NCBI GenBank assembly: GCA_041918675.1
Contig: JAYRVF010000009.1
Span: forward strand, 62,001-126,000
Origin: SCUB01 sp041918675
Lineage (GTDB): Bacteria; Pseudomonadota; Alphaproteobacteria; Rhizobiales; Xanthobacteraceae
Direction: 5' to 3'
Length of the DNA: 64,000 bases
A program made the position numbers and the translations under genes. A model generated the notes under the pieces. That model saw only the letters and a list, made by a program, of their open reading frames with translations, had not been told where the DNA came from and searched no databases. Each line of letters opens with the position of its first letter. The stretch's first letter is position 1. Shown in pieces: positions 34,523-43,920 of the stretch.

Positions 34523-35053
34523 ATGGATAAGCGCTGGTACATCGTCCACACCTATTCGAATTTCGAGAAGAAAGTCGCCGAGTCGATCCGCGAGCAGTCG
34601 CGCCAGCGCGGCCTTGCCGAGTTGTTCGAGGAAGTGCTGGTGCCGACCGAGAAGGTCACGGAAGTGCGGCGCGGTCGCAAGATCGACACCGAGCGCAAAT
34701 TCTTTCCCGGCTACGTGCTGGTGAAGATGAACCTGACCGACGAGGCGTTCCACCTGATCAAGAACACGCCGAAGGTGACCGGCTTCCTCGGCGCCGACAA
34801 CAAGCCGATGCCGATTTCCGAAGCCGAGGCGATGCGCATCCTGCATCAGGTGCAGGAGGGCGTGGAGCGGCCGAAATCCGCGATCACCTTCGAGATCGGC
34901 GAGAACGTGCGGGTGGCCGACGGCCCCTTCGCCTCCTTCTCCGGCACGGTGGAGGAAGTCGACGAGGGACGCTCGCGGCTCAAGGTCGCGGTTTCGATTT
35001 TCGGCCGGCCGACGCCGGTGGAACTGGAGTTCGGTCAGGTCGAGAAGGTCTGA
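34523..35053 (+). CDS. nusG: Transcription antitermination factor NusG
   Basis: A 176-residue protein with the NGN domain (WYIVHTYSNFEKKVAESI at the start, FFPGYVLVKM in the middle) and a KOW domain at the C-terminus (GENVRVADGPFASFSGTVEEVD). It binds RNA polymerase, Rho and ribosomal S10. It is cotranscribed with secE. A 234-base spacer precedes rplK, which probably contains the rplKA promoter or leader. Confidence 0.96.
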   Translation: MDKRWYIVHTYSNFEKKVAESIREQSRQRGLAELFEEVLVPTEKVTEVRRGRKIDTERKFFPGYVLVKMNLTDEAFHLIKNTPKVTGFLGADNKPMPISEAEAMRILHQVQEGVERPKSAITFEIGENVRVADGPFASFSGTVEEVDEGRSRLKVAVSIFGRPTPVELEFGQVEKV

Positions 35054-35287
35054 TTGTTTTTCCAGCGCGGCGGGGCTCGTCCCGGCCGCCCCGATGGGGT
35101 AAGCAGGGCCTTGCCAGTCGGGAACGCCGGGTCGGTCCCGGCGATGAGGAGAGAAGACGGGACGAGAAGGCGTCGGCCTTTTGTCGAAATGCCGTGGAAG
35201 GAGCGGGTCGGTCGCCAGCCGTCCCCGTGGAACCGCACCACGGTCCCTGAAGGTCCGGATCGTCCGGGCCGCGAAGAGGAGTGAAAG

Positions 35288-35716
35288 ATGGCGAAGAAAG
35301 TGACCGGATACCTGAAGCTTCAGGTGCCGGCCGGCGCGGCGAATCCCTCGCCCCCGATCGGCCCCGCGCTTGGTCAGCGCGGCCTCAACATCATGGAATT
35401 CTGCAAGGCCTTCAACGCGCAGACGCAGAAGGAAGAGAAGAACACGCCGATCCCGGTGGTCATCACCATTTACGCGGATCGCTCCTTCACCTTCGAAATG
35501 CGCACCCCGCCGGTATCCTTCTTCCTCAAGAAGGCGGCCAAGATCGAGTCCGGCGCCAAGGTGACGGGCCGCGAGAAGGTCGGCAAGGTGACCAAGGAGC
35601 AGGTCAGGGAAATCGCCGAGAAGAAGATGAAAGACCTCAACTGCGAGTCGGTCGAATCCGCCATGCGCATGATCGAGGGTTCCGCCCGGTCGATGGGCCT
35701 CGAGGTTGTGGGGTAA
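35288..35716 (+). CDS. rplK: 50S ribosomal protein L11
   Basis: A 142-residue protein of the GTPase-associated stalk base, with KLQVPAGAANPSPPIGPALGQRG and NIMEFCKAFN near the N-terminus and a Ser/Met-rich C-terminal RNA-binding end. AAGAGGAG precedes ATG 35288. The leader (35054-35287) is GC-rich with several hairpins and may hold the autoregulatory L1 site, but I cannot align it. rplA starts five bases after its stop. Confidence 0.97.
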   Translation: MAKKVTGYLKLQVPAGAANPSPPIGPALGQRGLNIMEFCKAFNAQTQKEEKNTPIPVVITIYADRSFTFEMRTPPVSFFLKKAAKIESGAKVTGREKVGKVTKEQVREIAEKKMKDLNCESVESAMRMIEGSARSMGLEVVG

Positions 35717-35721
35717 CGGCG

Positions 35722-36414
<693 letters not shown>

Positions 36415-36438
36415 GCCTACGATGATCGGGAAGCAACA

Positions 36439-36470
36439 CGGCCGGCGCGAGAGCGCCGGCCGTTTTCTTT
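36439..36470 (+). terminator. Rho-independent terminator after rplA
   Basis: A perfect 10-bp stem CGGCCGGCGC/GCGCCGGCCG with a GAGA tetraloop is followed by TTTTCTTT. It begins 25 bases after the rplA stop. Confidence 0.93.
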
Positions 36471-36518
36471 CGCCCGGGAGGAGGCCGACACGGCGGACGC
36501 GTCGCCGGAATCGCGCCT

Positions 36519-37103
36519 TCAGCTCTTGAAGTCGATCAGCAGCGCGGCCGTGATCGAGCCGGACTGCCCGCTCGCGCCGTAGCTGGTCGACGAGCTGTTG
36601 AGCTTTTCCTGAAGCGACTTGATGAAGTCCTCCAGGAGCTTCTGGATTTCGGAGGTGGTGGATGACGAGCTTGAGGACGACGTGCTCGACGTCGAACTGT
36701 CATCGTCGCTTTCGGAGCCGGTCATCGCCATCGGCGGCGGGCCACCGGCGCCTTCGGGCCTGCCGGCGCCATCGGGCCTGCCTTGCGGCGCGGCGTTGCT
36801 GAAAATACTCTTGAGCTCGGTCGCCTGGTCGGTGGTCAACGCCCCGCTCTCGACCTGCTGGGAAATCAGGTCGTCGATCTTCGCTTTCATATCCTCCGGC
36901 GAGGGACGCGTGCCGCTGCCGCGCGAGGCCTCCATCGAGCTCTTCAGCGACGCGTCGATGCTTTCGAGCGCGGTGCCGAGGGCGTCCTGATCGCTGGCGT
37001 TGATGGTGCCGGCCTGGACCTGCGAGGCCATTTCGTCCTGCAGCCGCTGCAGGGGAGAGGTGAACATACGCGAAGCGAAATTCATGGATGAAATGGAGCT
37101 CAT
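36519..37103 (-). CDS. Ser/Asp-rich repeat protein of unknown function
   Basis: A 194-residue cytoplasmic-looking protein with no signal peptide. Residues 28-44 (QVQAGTINASDQDALGT) and a second copy further on (QVESGALTTDQATELKS) form an internal duplication reminiscent of a degenerate calcium-binding loop-helix pattern. The middle is Gly/Pro-rich, and a run SDDDSSTSSTSSSSSSS follows. GGGGGA precedes ATG 37103. It is convergent with rplA and divergent from the response regulator gene across 175 bases. Similar proteins recur in Hyphomicrobiales, but the role is unknown. EF-hand-like binding is only a suggestion. Confidence 0.7.
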   Translation of the reverse strand: MSSISSMNFASRMFTSPLQRLQDEMASQVQAGTINASDQDALGTALESIDASLKSSMEASRGSGTRPSPEDMKAKIDDLISQQVESGALTTDQATELKSIFSNAAPQGRPDGAGRPEGAGGPPPMAMTGSESDDDSSTSSTSSSSSSSTTSEIQKLLEDFIKSLQEKLNSSSTSYGASGQSGSITAALLIDFKS

Positions 37104-37278
37104 GGCATCCCCCGTTTTTCGTGGATATTTCCAGCCATGACGACAGCATTGCTTTGGTTAATGAGACCTTGCCGCCGCGGAGTGGTTTGTTTCCCGGCGT
37201 TTCACGCCGGAGCCAAGAAACATTCAGAAACAATTTTTTTCGTTCCTATCGACCGCGCCCGCGCGGGAGAATGGCGCC

Positions 37279-38001
37279 ATGACAGAATCGCCCCACCTTC
37301 TGCTCGTCGAGGATGACGAGCAGATCAGCACGCTGATCGGCCAGTTCTTCCGCGTTCACGCCAAGTCCTACCGGATGCGGGTGGCGCGCAACGCCAAGGA
37401 TATGGACCAGATTCTGGCGGCCAGCGGCATCGATCTGATCCTGCTCGACGTCATGCTGCCGGGCGAGGATGGGTTTAGCATCTGCCGACGGCTGCGCGCG
37501 CGCTCCAACATCCCGATCATCATGCTGACGGCGCGCGAGGACGAATATGATCGCATTCTCGGCCTGGAAATGGGCGCGGACGATTATATCGCCAAGCCGT
37601 TCAATCCGCGCGAGCTGCTGGCGCGCATCCGCGCGGTGTTGCGGCGGGCCGCGTCCGCGCGTGGTCAACCGATCGGCGCCGCCGGCCGCTTGCGCTTCGC
37701 CGGCTGGTCCCTCGATTGCAAGCAACGCACGCTCAATGACGCCTCGGGCGCGCGGGTCGCGGTGACCGGCGCGGAGTTCGACCTGTTGCGCGCGTTATGC
37801 GAGCGCCCCGGTCGGATCCTGACGCGTGAACAATTGCTGGATATCACCCGCGGACGCGGGCCCGCTCTGTTCGACCGCAGCGTCGATATTCTGATCAGCC
37901 GCCTGCGTCGCAAGATCGAAATCGATCCGCACGATCCGATCATCATCAAGACGGTCCGATCGAGCGGATATGTGTTCACACCCGAAGTGGAAGCGCAGTG
38001 A
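37279..38001 (+). CDS. OmpR-family response regulator
   Basis: A 240-residue regulator with a receiver domain (acidic pair in LLVEDDEQ, phospho-acceptor Asp57 in LILLDVMLP, Lys in DYIAKPFNP) and a C-terminal winged-helix DNA-binding domain (GAEFDLLRALCERPGRILTREQLLD, then RSVDILISRLRRKIE). It is paired with the histidine kinase one base downstream, so they form an operon. Signal and targets are unknown. Confidence 0.92.
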   Translation: MTESPHLLLVEDDEQISTLIGQFFRVHAKSYRMRVARNAKDMDQILAASGIDLILLDVMLPGEDGFSICRRLRARSNIPIIMLTAREDEYDRILGLEMGADDYIAKPFNPRELLARIRAVLRRAASARGQPIGAAGRLRFAGWSLDCKQRTLNDASGARVAVTGAEFDLLRALCERPGRILTREQLLDITRGRGPALFDRSVDILISRLRRKIEIDPHDPIIIKTVRSSGYVFTPEVEAQ

Positions 38002-38002
38002 C

Positions 38003-39346
38003 ATGAAATGGCCGGCGCGCTGGCGGGTCGATCGCATCAGCGTGCAAATCGCGATCGTGCTGGTGCTCGCGTTGGCGTTGGTTCACGCGATCACGACGAC
38101 GGCGTTCGTCCTCACGCGCGGAGGCGGCGAAGCGCGGGGCGATCACCCGGAGCAGTTCTACGTTCTCGCGCGCCTTCTCGACGCCTCGCCTCCGGACGGC
38201 CGAACGATCCAATTCGCGGACTTCCGCCGGACGTTTCCGCGTCTCGACGCGCGATGGGCCACGGCGGCGGAGGCGGCGCGGGTGCGATGGGACGGGTTCT
38301 GGCCGATGGGCGGGCCGCCGCATGGCGAGGGAATGTTCCGGCGCGGCAAGCTCGTCGATGGCGCGCCGGCGGGCGCGCCGTGGCGCATGGCGCTGGAGTT
38401 GCGCGACGGCGCGATACTGCTCGCCAATCCTCCGGCGCAGCCGCCGATGTTCATGTTTGGCCCGATCGGCCAATCCATTTTCATCATCGCGCTGAGCACG
38501 GCGCTGCTGGCGGCATGGGCGGCTTCGGCGCTGACGCGCCCGTTGCGGGCCTTCGAGGAATCGGCGCGGCGATTTGGCGAGAACATCGAGGAGCGGCCCT
38601 TGCCGGAGCAGGGGCCGCGCGAAATCAGGGCGGCGGCCGGCGCGCTCAACCGCATGCAGGCGCGCATTCGCGCCCTGATCAATGATCGCACGCGCATGCT
38701 CGCCGCGCTCAGTCACGATCTGCGCACGCCGCTGACGCGGCTTCGGCTGCGCGCCGAATTCATCGAGGACGATGGCGTGAAGCAATCCATTCTCGGCGAC
38801 ATCGCGCAGATGCAAGCCATGGTGGACGCGGCGCTGGTCTATCTGCGCGAGGGCAGCGAGCGGCGCGAACGGCGGCGCGTCGACCTGGCGTCGCTGCTTC
38901 AGGCGGTGTGCAACGACTTCTCCGACATCGGCCACGACGTTCGCTACGACGGACCCGACCATCTGATCGTATTGGGCCATTTCGACGGCCTGCATCGCGC
39001 CTTCAGCAACATTATCGACAATGGCGTGCGCTACGCCGGCAAGGTGCGGGTGACCGCGGGCACCGAGGGCGATCATGTTCGCGTCGATGTCGCCGACCGC
39101 GGCCCCGGGGTCGCCAACGAACTGCGCGAAGCCATGCTCGAGCCGTTCGTGCGGGGCGACGCGGCGCGCGGCATGGACGCGACCTCGGGGTTTGGGCTCG
39201 GATTGCCGATCGCGCGCTCGGTGATCGTCGCCCATGGCGGCAGCCTCACGCTCGCCGACGGCACGGATGGCGGACTGACCGTTCGCATCCTCCTTCCGGC
39301 GGCGAGTTTCTCCGAACAGCCGCCCGACGCGCAAGCCGAGAAGTGA
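38003..39346 (+). CDS. Membrane sensor histidine kinase, EnvZ/RstB type
   Basis: A 447-residue kinase. Membrane spans lie at about residues 10-34 and 150-176, bounding a periplasmic sensor of about 110 residues. A HAMP linker follows, then the H-box LSHDLRTPLTRLRLRAEF with phospho-acceptor His238. The ATPase domain shows NIIDNGVRYAG (N box), DRGPGV (G1) and FGLGLPIARSV (G2). ATG 38003 begins one base after the regulator stop, so translation is coupled. The sensor domain is not recognisable. Confidence 0.91.
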   Translation: MKWPARWRVDRISVQIAIVLVLALALVHAITTTAFVLTRGGGEARGDHPEQFYVLARLLDASPPDGRTIQFADFRRTFPRLDARWATAAEAARVRWDGFWPMGGPPHGEGMFRRGKLVDGAPAGAPWRMALELRDGAILLANPPAQPPMFMFGPIGQSIFIIALSTALLAAWAASALTRPLRAFEESARRFGENIEERPLPEQGPREIRAAAGALNRMQARIRALINDRTRMLAALSHDLRTPLTRLRLRAEFIEDDGVKQSILGDIAQMQAMVDAALVYLREGSERRERRRVDLASLLQAVCNDFSDIGHDVRYDGPDHLIVLGHFDGLHRAFSNIIDNGVRYAGKVRVTAGTEGDHVRVDVADRGPGVANELREAMLEPFVRGDAARGMDATSGFGLGLPIARSVIVAHGGSLTLADGTDGGLTVRILLPAASFSEQPPDAQAEK

Positions 39347-39487
39347 AATTCCGTCCCTGGAGCATTCACTGGTGAGACGGCGTCACCTCACCGAAATGAA
39401 TCACTCCAAATTCAGAGCCTTGAGCGGATGCCGGTCGCAAGAGTGGCGTCCGCTTGGCGGGATTTGCTGTTGCTTGGCGCAATGTCA

Positions 39488-39516
39488 TTGATTTGTAAAA
39501 AATATCAGTTTATCTG
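39488..39516 (+). promoter_or_regulatory. Putative arsR promoter
   Basis: TTGATT (39488-39493) and TATCTG (39511-39516) are 17 bases apart in AT-rich sequence that differs from its surroundings. The -10 ends five bases before the arsR ATG, so the message may be leaderless. Imperfect symmetry around ATATCAG and CTGGAAATAT suggests an overlapping ArsR operator. Confidence 0.45.
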
Positions 39517-39521
39517 GAAAT

Positions 39522-39884
39522 ATGGATGAACAGACAGCCATGGCCGCTATGGCGGCGCTTTCCCAGGCGACGAGGCTCGCGACCTTCCGCCTCCTGGTCC
39601 GGCGCGAGCCGGAAGGCGTTGCCGCCGGCGAACTCGCGCGCCTGATCGACATTCCGCAGAACACGATGTCGGCGCATCTTGCGACGCTCGCGCGCGCCGG
39701 ACTGGTGCGCGGTGAACGGCGCGTGCGCTCGATCATCTATCGCGCCGACCTGGAGCGATTGCGCGCGGTCGTTCTCTTTCTGCTTCGGGACTGCTGTGGA
39801 GGCCGGCCCGAACTCTGCGCGCCGCTGATCGCGGACCTCGCGCCCTGCTGTTCGCCAAAATCCGAGGAGCCGCTCGATGCCTGA
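39522..39884 (+). CDS. arsR: Arsenic-responsive ArsR repressor
   Basis: A 120-residue winged-helix regulator: LSQATRLATFRLLVRREPEGVAAGELARLIDIPQNTMSAHLATLARAGLV is the ArsR HTH core. The C-terminus has CCGGRPELC and a final CC. The Cys-Cys pair followed by another Cys resembles As(III) sites of the Acidithiobacillus-type repressors rather than the CVCDLC helix of the plasmid type. No ribosome-binding site is evident. It overlaps arsC by eight bases, so the whole unit should be derepressed by arsenite or antimonite. Confidence 0.9.
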   Translation: MDEQTAMAAMAALSQATRLATFRLLVRREPEGVAAGELARLIDIPQNTMSAHLATLARAGLVRGERRVRSIIYRADLERLRAVVLFLLRDCCGGRPELCAPLIADLAPCCSPKSEEPLDA

Positions 39885-40398
39885 TCGCCCCTTCAGCGTG
39901 CTGTTTCTGTGCACCGGCAACACCGCGCGCTCGATCTTGGCCGAAAGCATCCTGCGCAAATTCGGCGCGGGCGTCTTCAACGCGTTTTCGGCCGGCAGCC
40001 AGCCCAAGGGCGTCGTCAATCCCTTCGCGCTGAGGGTGCTGCGGGCGGAGGGCTGTCCGACCGAGGGACTGCGCTCGAAAAGCTGGAGCGAATTCGCCGG
40101 CCCCGGCGCGCCGGACTTGGATTTCATTTTCACCGTCTGCGACAACGCCGCGGGCGAAGCCTGCCCGGTCTGGCCGGGCAAGCCCGTCACCGCGCATTGG
40201 GGCATCGCCGATCCGGCGGCCGTCGAGGGCGGCGATCTCGAGAAGGAGGCGGCGTTCGTCACCGCCTTCCGCCAACTCAAGAACCGGATCGGCGCCTTCG
40301 CCGCGCTGCCGGTCGCGAGCCTCGACCGGATGACGCTCGACGCGCGCCTGCGCGAGATCGGCCGCATGGAAGGCGCGACGCGCCCCGACGGCGCGTGA
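39877..40398 (+). CDS. arsC: Arsenate reductase, thioredoxin-coupled type
   Basis: A 173-residue LMW-phosphatase-fold enzyme that reduces arsenate to arsenite. VLFLCTGNTARS carries the CX5R catalytic loop. TVCDNAAGEACPVW supplies the further cysteines typical of thioredoxin-coupled ArsC. GAGGAG precedes the ATG. It overlaps arsR and is followed by the acr3 efflux gene after four bases, so reduction feeds export. Confidence 0.93.
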   Translation: MPDRPFSVLFLCTGNTARSILAESILRKFGAGVFNAFSAGSQPKGVVNPFALRVLRAEGCPTEGLRSKSWSEFAGPGAPDLDFIFTVCDNAAGEACPVWPGKPVTAHWGIADPAAVEGGDLEKEAAFVTAFRQLKNRIGAFAALPVASLDRMTLDARLREIGRMEGATRPDGA

Positions 40399-40402
40399 GG
40401 CG

Positions 40403-41464
40403 ATGATGTCGACTTTCGAACGTTATCTCACGCTCTGGGTCGCGCTATGCATCGTCGCCGGCGTCGCGCTCGGCCACGTCGCGCCGGCCGCGTTCCAATT
40501 TTTCGGCGCGCTCGAATTCGCCAAGGTCAACATGCCGGTCGCGGTGCTGATCTGGCTGATGATCGTGCCGATGCTGATCAAGATCGATTTCGCCGCGATG
40601 GGCGAGGTGCGCCGGCATTGGCGCGGCATCGGCGTGACGCTGTTCGTCAACTGGGCGGTGAAGCCGTTCTCGATGGCCGCGCTCGGCTGGCTGTTCGTCG
40701 GCCTGCTGTTCCGGCCCTATCTGCCCGCCGACCAGATCAATTCCTACATCGCCGGGCTCATCCTGCTCGCGGCCGCGCCATGCACGGCGATGGTGTTCGT
40801 GTGGAGCCATTTGACCAAGGGCGAGCCGCATTTCACGCTGTCGCAGGTGGCGCTCAACGACACCATCATGGTGTTCGCCTTCGCGCCGATCGTGGGGTTG
40901 CTGCTGGGGCTGTCGGCGATCACCGTGCCGTGGGCGACGCTGGTCCTTTCGGTCGTGCTCTACATCGTTCTGCCTGTGGTCGCCGCGCAGCTCATCCGCC
41001 GCGCGGCGCTGGCGCGGGGCGGCGAGGCCGCGCTCGCCGGGCTGCTCAAGCGGCTGCAGCCGGTCTCGCTCGCGGCGTTGCTGGCGACGCTGGTTCTGTT
41101 GTTCGGATTCCAGGGCGAGCAAATCCTGCGCCAGCCGCTCGTCATCGCGCTGATCGCGGTGCCGATCCTCATTCAGGTCTATTTGAACGCCGGGATCGCC
41201 TATCTCATCAACCGTCTGACGGGTGAGGAGCATTGCGTCGCCGGCCCGTCGGCGCTGATCGGGGCGAGCAATTTCTTCGAGTTGGCGGTCGCCGCCGCGA
41301 TCTCGCTGTTCGGCTTTGAATCAGGCGCGGCGCTGGCGACCGTCGTCGGCGTGCTGATCGAGGTGCCGGTGATGCTGTCGATCGTGCGAATCGTCAACGC
41401 CAGCAAGGATTGGTACGAGCGCCCGTCGCGCCGGCCGGCGCCGGCCCCGCCTCGGGACGCGTGA
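40403..41464 (+). CDS. acr3: ACR3-family arsenite efflux permease
   Basis: A 353-residue membrane protein with about ten spans. The conserved cysteine motif is AAAPCTAMVFVWSHLTKGEPHFTLSQVALND, and the later GASNFFELAVAAAISLFGFESGAALATVVG is the ACR3 helix 9 block. It exports As(III) or Sb(III) as the anion pair of arsC. The operon has no ArsA ATPase, so efflux is probably driven by the proton gradient. Confidence 0.93.
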   Translation: MMSTFERYLTLWVALCIVAGVALGHVAPAAFQFFGALEFAKVNMPVAVLIWLMIVPMLIKIDFAAMGEVRRHWRGIGVTLFVNWAVKPFSMAALGWLFVGLLFRPYLPADQINSYIAGLILLAAAPCTAMVFVWSHLTKGEPHFTLSQVALNDTIMVFAFAPIVGLLLGLSAITVPWATLVLSVVLYIVLPVVAAQLIRRAALARGGEAALAGLLKRLQPVSLAALLATLVLLFGFQGEQILRQPLVIALIAVPILIQVYLNAGIAYLINRLTGEEHCVAGPSALIGASNFFELAVAAAISLFGFESGAALATVVGVLIEVPVMLSIVRIVNASKDWYERPSRRPAPAPPRDA

Positions 41465-41526
41465 GTTCCGGTTGAGCCCGACCGGCGGCGCTCTCCAAGC
41501 GCGGCATTTGCATCCGCCCGAGATTC

Positions 41527-42744
41527 GTGAATAACGCCCGCATGGGCGATGCATCGAAGGATAGCGGGGCGATCCCGCGCGCGGGACTGCGAGTGATCGT
41601 TCCACTCGGCACCGCGCAGCTCATCGCCTGGGCGGCGAGCTATTATCTGCCGGCGATCCTTGCCCAGCCGATCGCGCGCGATCTTGGCCTGCAATCCTCC
41701 TTCGTGTTCGGCGCGCTGTCGGGAGCGCTGGCGATCACCGGGCTTCTCGGCCCCTCCATCGGCGCCTTCATCGACCGTCTCGGCGGTCGCAATGTGCTCG
41801 TCGTCTCCAATCTGCTCCTGGCGCTGGGGCTCGTCATCCTCGGCATGGCGAACGGCGTGGCCATGCTGCTCATCGCCTGGGCGGTGCTCGGGGTCGGCAT
41901 GGCGGCCGGGCTCTACGAGCCGGCCTTCGCGACGCTGACGCGGCTCTACGGTCTTGCCGCGCGACGCCCGATCACCGGCATCACCCTGGTGGCGGGCTTC
42001 GCATCGACCGTCGGCTGGCCGGCGACCGCCTGGCTCGACGCGCATTACGGCTGGCGCGCGGCGTGCTTTGCCTGGGCGGCGGCGCAGATCGTGCTCGCGC
42101 TGCCGCTCAATCTGATGGTGCCGCGCGTCACCGGTCCGGTGCCGCATCATCCCGAGCCTGAGACGGCGGAAAACGGGGAGGGGGCGTCCGAGTTCAAGTT
42201 GATGGCGGCGGTCGCCTTCGTGTTCGCGACGACCGGCTTCGTGACCTCGGGCCTGTCCGCGCTGATGCCGGCGATCCTGATGCGCACCGGCACGGAAGCG
42301 GGCGCGGCGATCCTGGCCTCGACCTTCGTCGGGCCGGCGCAGGTCGTGGCACGCATCGTCGAAGCCAAATGGCTGATCAGATACCACCCGCTGATCTCGA
42401 CCCGGATAGCCGCGCTGCTCCATCCGCTGGGAGCGGCCGTGCTGTTCGCCGGCGGTCCGCCGATGGCCGGGGCCTTCACTATCTTCTACGGCGCGGGCAA
42501 CGGCATTCTGACGATCGCGCGCGGGACATTGCCGCTCGCGCTGTTCGGGCCCCTGGGCTTCGGACGGCGGCTCGGCTTCATCGCCTTGCCGGCGCGGGTG
42601 AGCGGGGCGATCGCGCCGCTTCTTCTCGGCGTGATGCTCGATCTATGGGGCGGGGCGGTGATCGTCCTGACGACCGTGCTGTCGCTCGCCGCCTTCGTGG
42701 TCCTGATGTCCATGCGCGGGCGGCCGGGACCGTCCGAGGTCTGA
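41527..42744 (+). CDS. MFS transporter in the ars operon (ArsK-like)
   Basis: A 405-residue membrane protein with about twelve spans: LGTAQLIAWAASYYLPAILA and GPSIGAFIDRLGGRNVLVVSNLLLALG are typical of the MFS. Location at the end of an arsR-arsC-acr3 set on the same strand, 62 bases after acr3, suggests a second arsenic or antimonite exporter such as ArsK; this is inference from place and length. The codon at 41527 is GTG; ATG 41542 is an alternative. Confidence 0.77.
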   Translation: MNNARMGDASKDSGAIPRAGLRVIVPLGTAQLIAWAASYYLPAILAQPIARDLGLQSSFVFGALSGALAITGLLGPSIGAFIDRLGGRNVLVVSNLLLALGLVILGMANGVAMLLIAWAVLGVGMAAGLYEPAFATLTRLYGLAARRPITGITLVAGFASTVGWPATAWLDAHYGWRAACFAWAAAQIVLALPLNLMVPRVTGPVPHHPEPETAENGEGASEFKLMAAVAFVFATTGFVTSGLSALMPAILMRTGTEAGAAILASTFVGPAQVVARIVEAKWLIRYHPLISTRIAALLHPLGAAVLFAGGPPMAGAFTIFYGAGNGILTIARGTLPLALFGPLGFGRRLGFIALPARVSGAIAPLLLGVMLDLWGGAVIVLTTVLSLAAFVVLMSMRGRPGPSEV

Positions 42745-43346
42745 GCAGGTCACCGGACCGGCTTCGGGCCGCTTGTTCGGGAGGCTCAGGCCCCATGCCA
42801 GGATGGCGGGCATGGCGCGTTTGGGCGAAAGCGGCAAAAAACCCCTTGGCAAAGATGAACAGACCCTTTAAGGGGTGGGGTCCGGGCGCGTCGACCCTGT
42901 CGGCGCGCCCGTGTGCGCTTTCCGAAAACATGAAGCCTGAGGAGCCACTCTTTTTTGGACATCCGATCGGATTGCCATCAAGGGGGGACCGGAAGCCTCA
43001 TCATTTCGGCGGCGCGCGACGGGTGGCCGGGAAGCCGGCTGTCCGGTCCTGTCCGAGACTGCAGGTGCCAGCGCTGAATTTGTTATTCTGCAATGGCTTA
43101 ATAGAAAAACCTGCATAGATAGGTGAAGATCGGATTTTGTCTTCCGCAGGCTTTGCCGGCGGGAGAGGAAGATACGGTTCGAACCTCGACGGCTTTTCCG
43201 GGCCGACCGGAAGAGCGGGCAGGCGTCACTGATGCGGACGTCCCGGCGGGGTCTTTGGGCTCAAGGACTTTGGCCGCTGGGCATTCGCGTAACGCAACCC
43301 GGCTGCCGGGGCCTCGGTCCAGGCCGCCAACCGGAGAGAGCTTGCT
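42745..43346 (+). promoter_or_regulatory. Leader and promoter region of rplJL-rpoBC
   Basis: The 602 noncoding bases before rplJ contain an AT-rich promoter-like stretch near 43075-43120. From about 43170 to 43340 the sequence is hairpin-rich and probably includes the L10/L12 autoregulatory site of the rplJ leader, which I cannot delimit exactly. A hairpin at 42841-42876 (CCCCTT and AAGGGG) follows the MFS gene without a T-run on this strand. Short open frames here are not supported as genes. Confidence 0.5.
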
Positions 43347-43865
43347 GTGAATCGAGCGGAAAAGAAGCAGGCGGTCGAGACGCTCAATACGGTCTTCAAG
43401 ACCACGAACGTCGCGGTCGTCGCGCATTATTCCGGCCTCACGGTGGCCCAGATGCAGACCCTGCGCAAGCAGATGAAGCAGGCTGGCGCCGCGGTGAAGG
43501 TCGCGAAGAACCGTCTCGCCAAGATCGCTCTTGAAGGCACGGATGTCGTTGCCATCGGCTCCCTGCTCAAGGGGCCGACCGTGATCGCGACTTCGAACGA
43601 TCCGGTGGCGGCACCGAAGGTTGCCGTCGAATTCGCCAAGGCGCACGAGAAATTCGTCATCCTCGGCGGGTCGATGGGAAAGACCGTCCTGAACTCCGAC
43701 GGCGTGAAGGCGCTTGCCTCGCTGCCGTCGCTGGACGAACTGCGCGGCACGCTGATCGGCCTGATCCAGGCCCCGGCGAGCAAGATCGCGCGGCTCGCCA
43801 ATGCTCCGGCCGCGAAGGTCGCGCGCGTGGTTCAGGCCTATGCCTCAAAGGGCGAAGCGGCGTAA
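43347..43865 (+). CDS. rplJ: 50S ribosomal protein L10
   Basis: A 172-residue protein that anchors L7/L12 dimers. It begins with a GTG start preceded by GGAGAGAG, and contains the N-terminal VARKK-type pattern AEKKQAVETLNTVFKTTNVAVV, LKGPTVIATSND, and a C-terminal Ala-rich helix for L12 binding. Following rplL is 55 bases away. L10 with L12 probably represses its own leader (established for the family). Confidence 0.96.
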   Translation: MNRAEKKQAVETLNTVFKTTNVAVVAHYSGLTVAQMQTLRKQMKQAGAAVKVAKNRLAKIALEGTDVVAIGSLLKGPTVIATSNDPVAAPKVAVEFAKAHEKFVILGGSMGKTVLNSDGVKALASLPSLDELRGTLIGLIQAPASKIARLANAPAAKVARVVQAYASKGEAA

Positions 43866-43920
43866 CGGCCCTTCGTCAACTCAACTGGTTCGAACTGATA
43901 TCTTCAAGGGAACGAGTAAA

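Noticed and set aside
39522..42744. The ars operon considered as a mobile island
   Set aside because: No integrase, transposase, attachment site or flanking repeat is visible, so transfer is possible but not shown.
42578..42931. Minus-strand open frame in the spacer before rplJ
   Set aside because: Overlaps the end of the MFS gene and the leader, and has no recognisable protein features.
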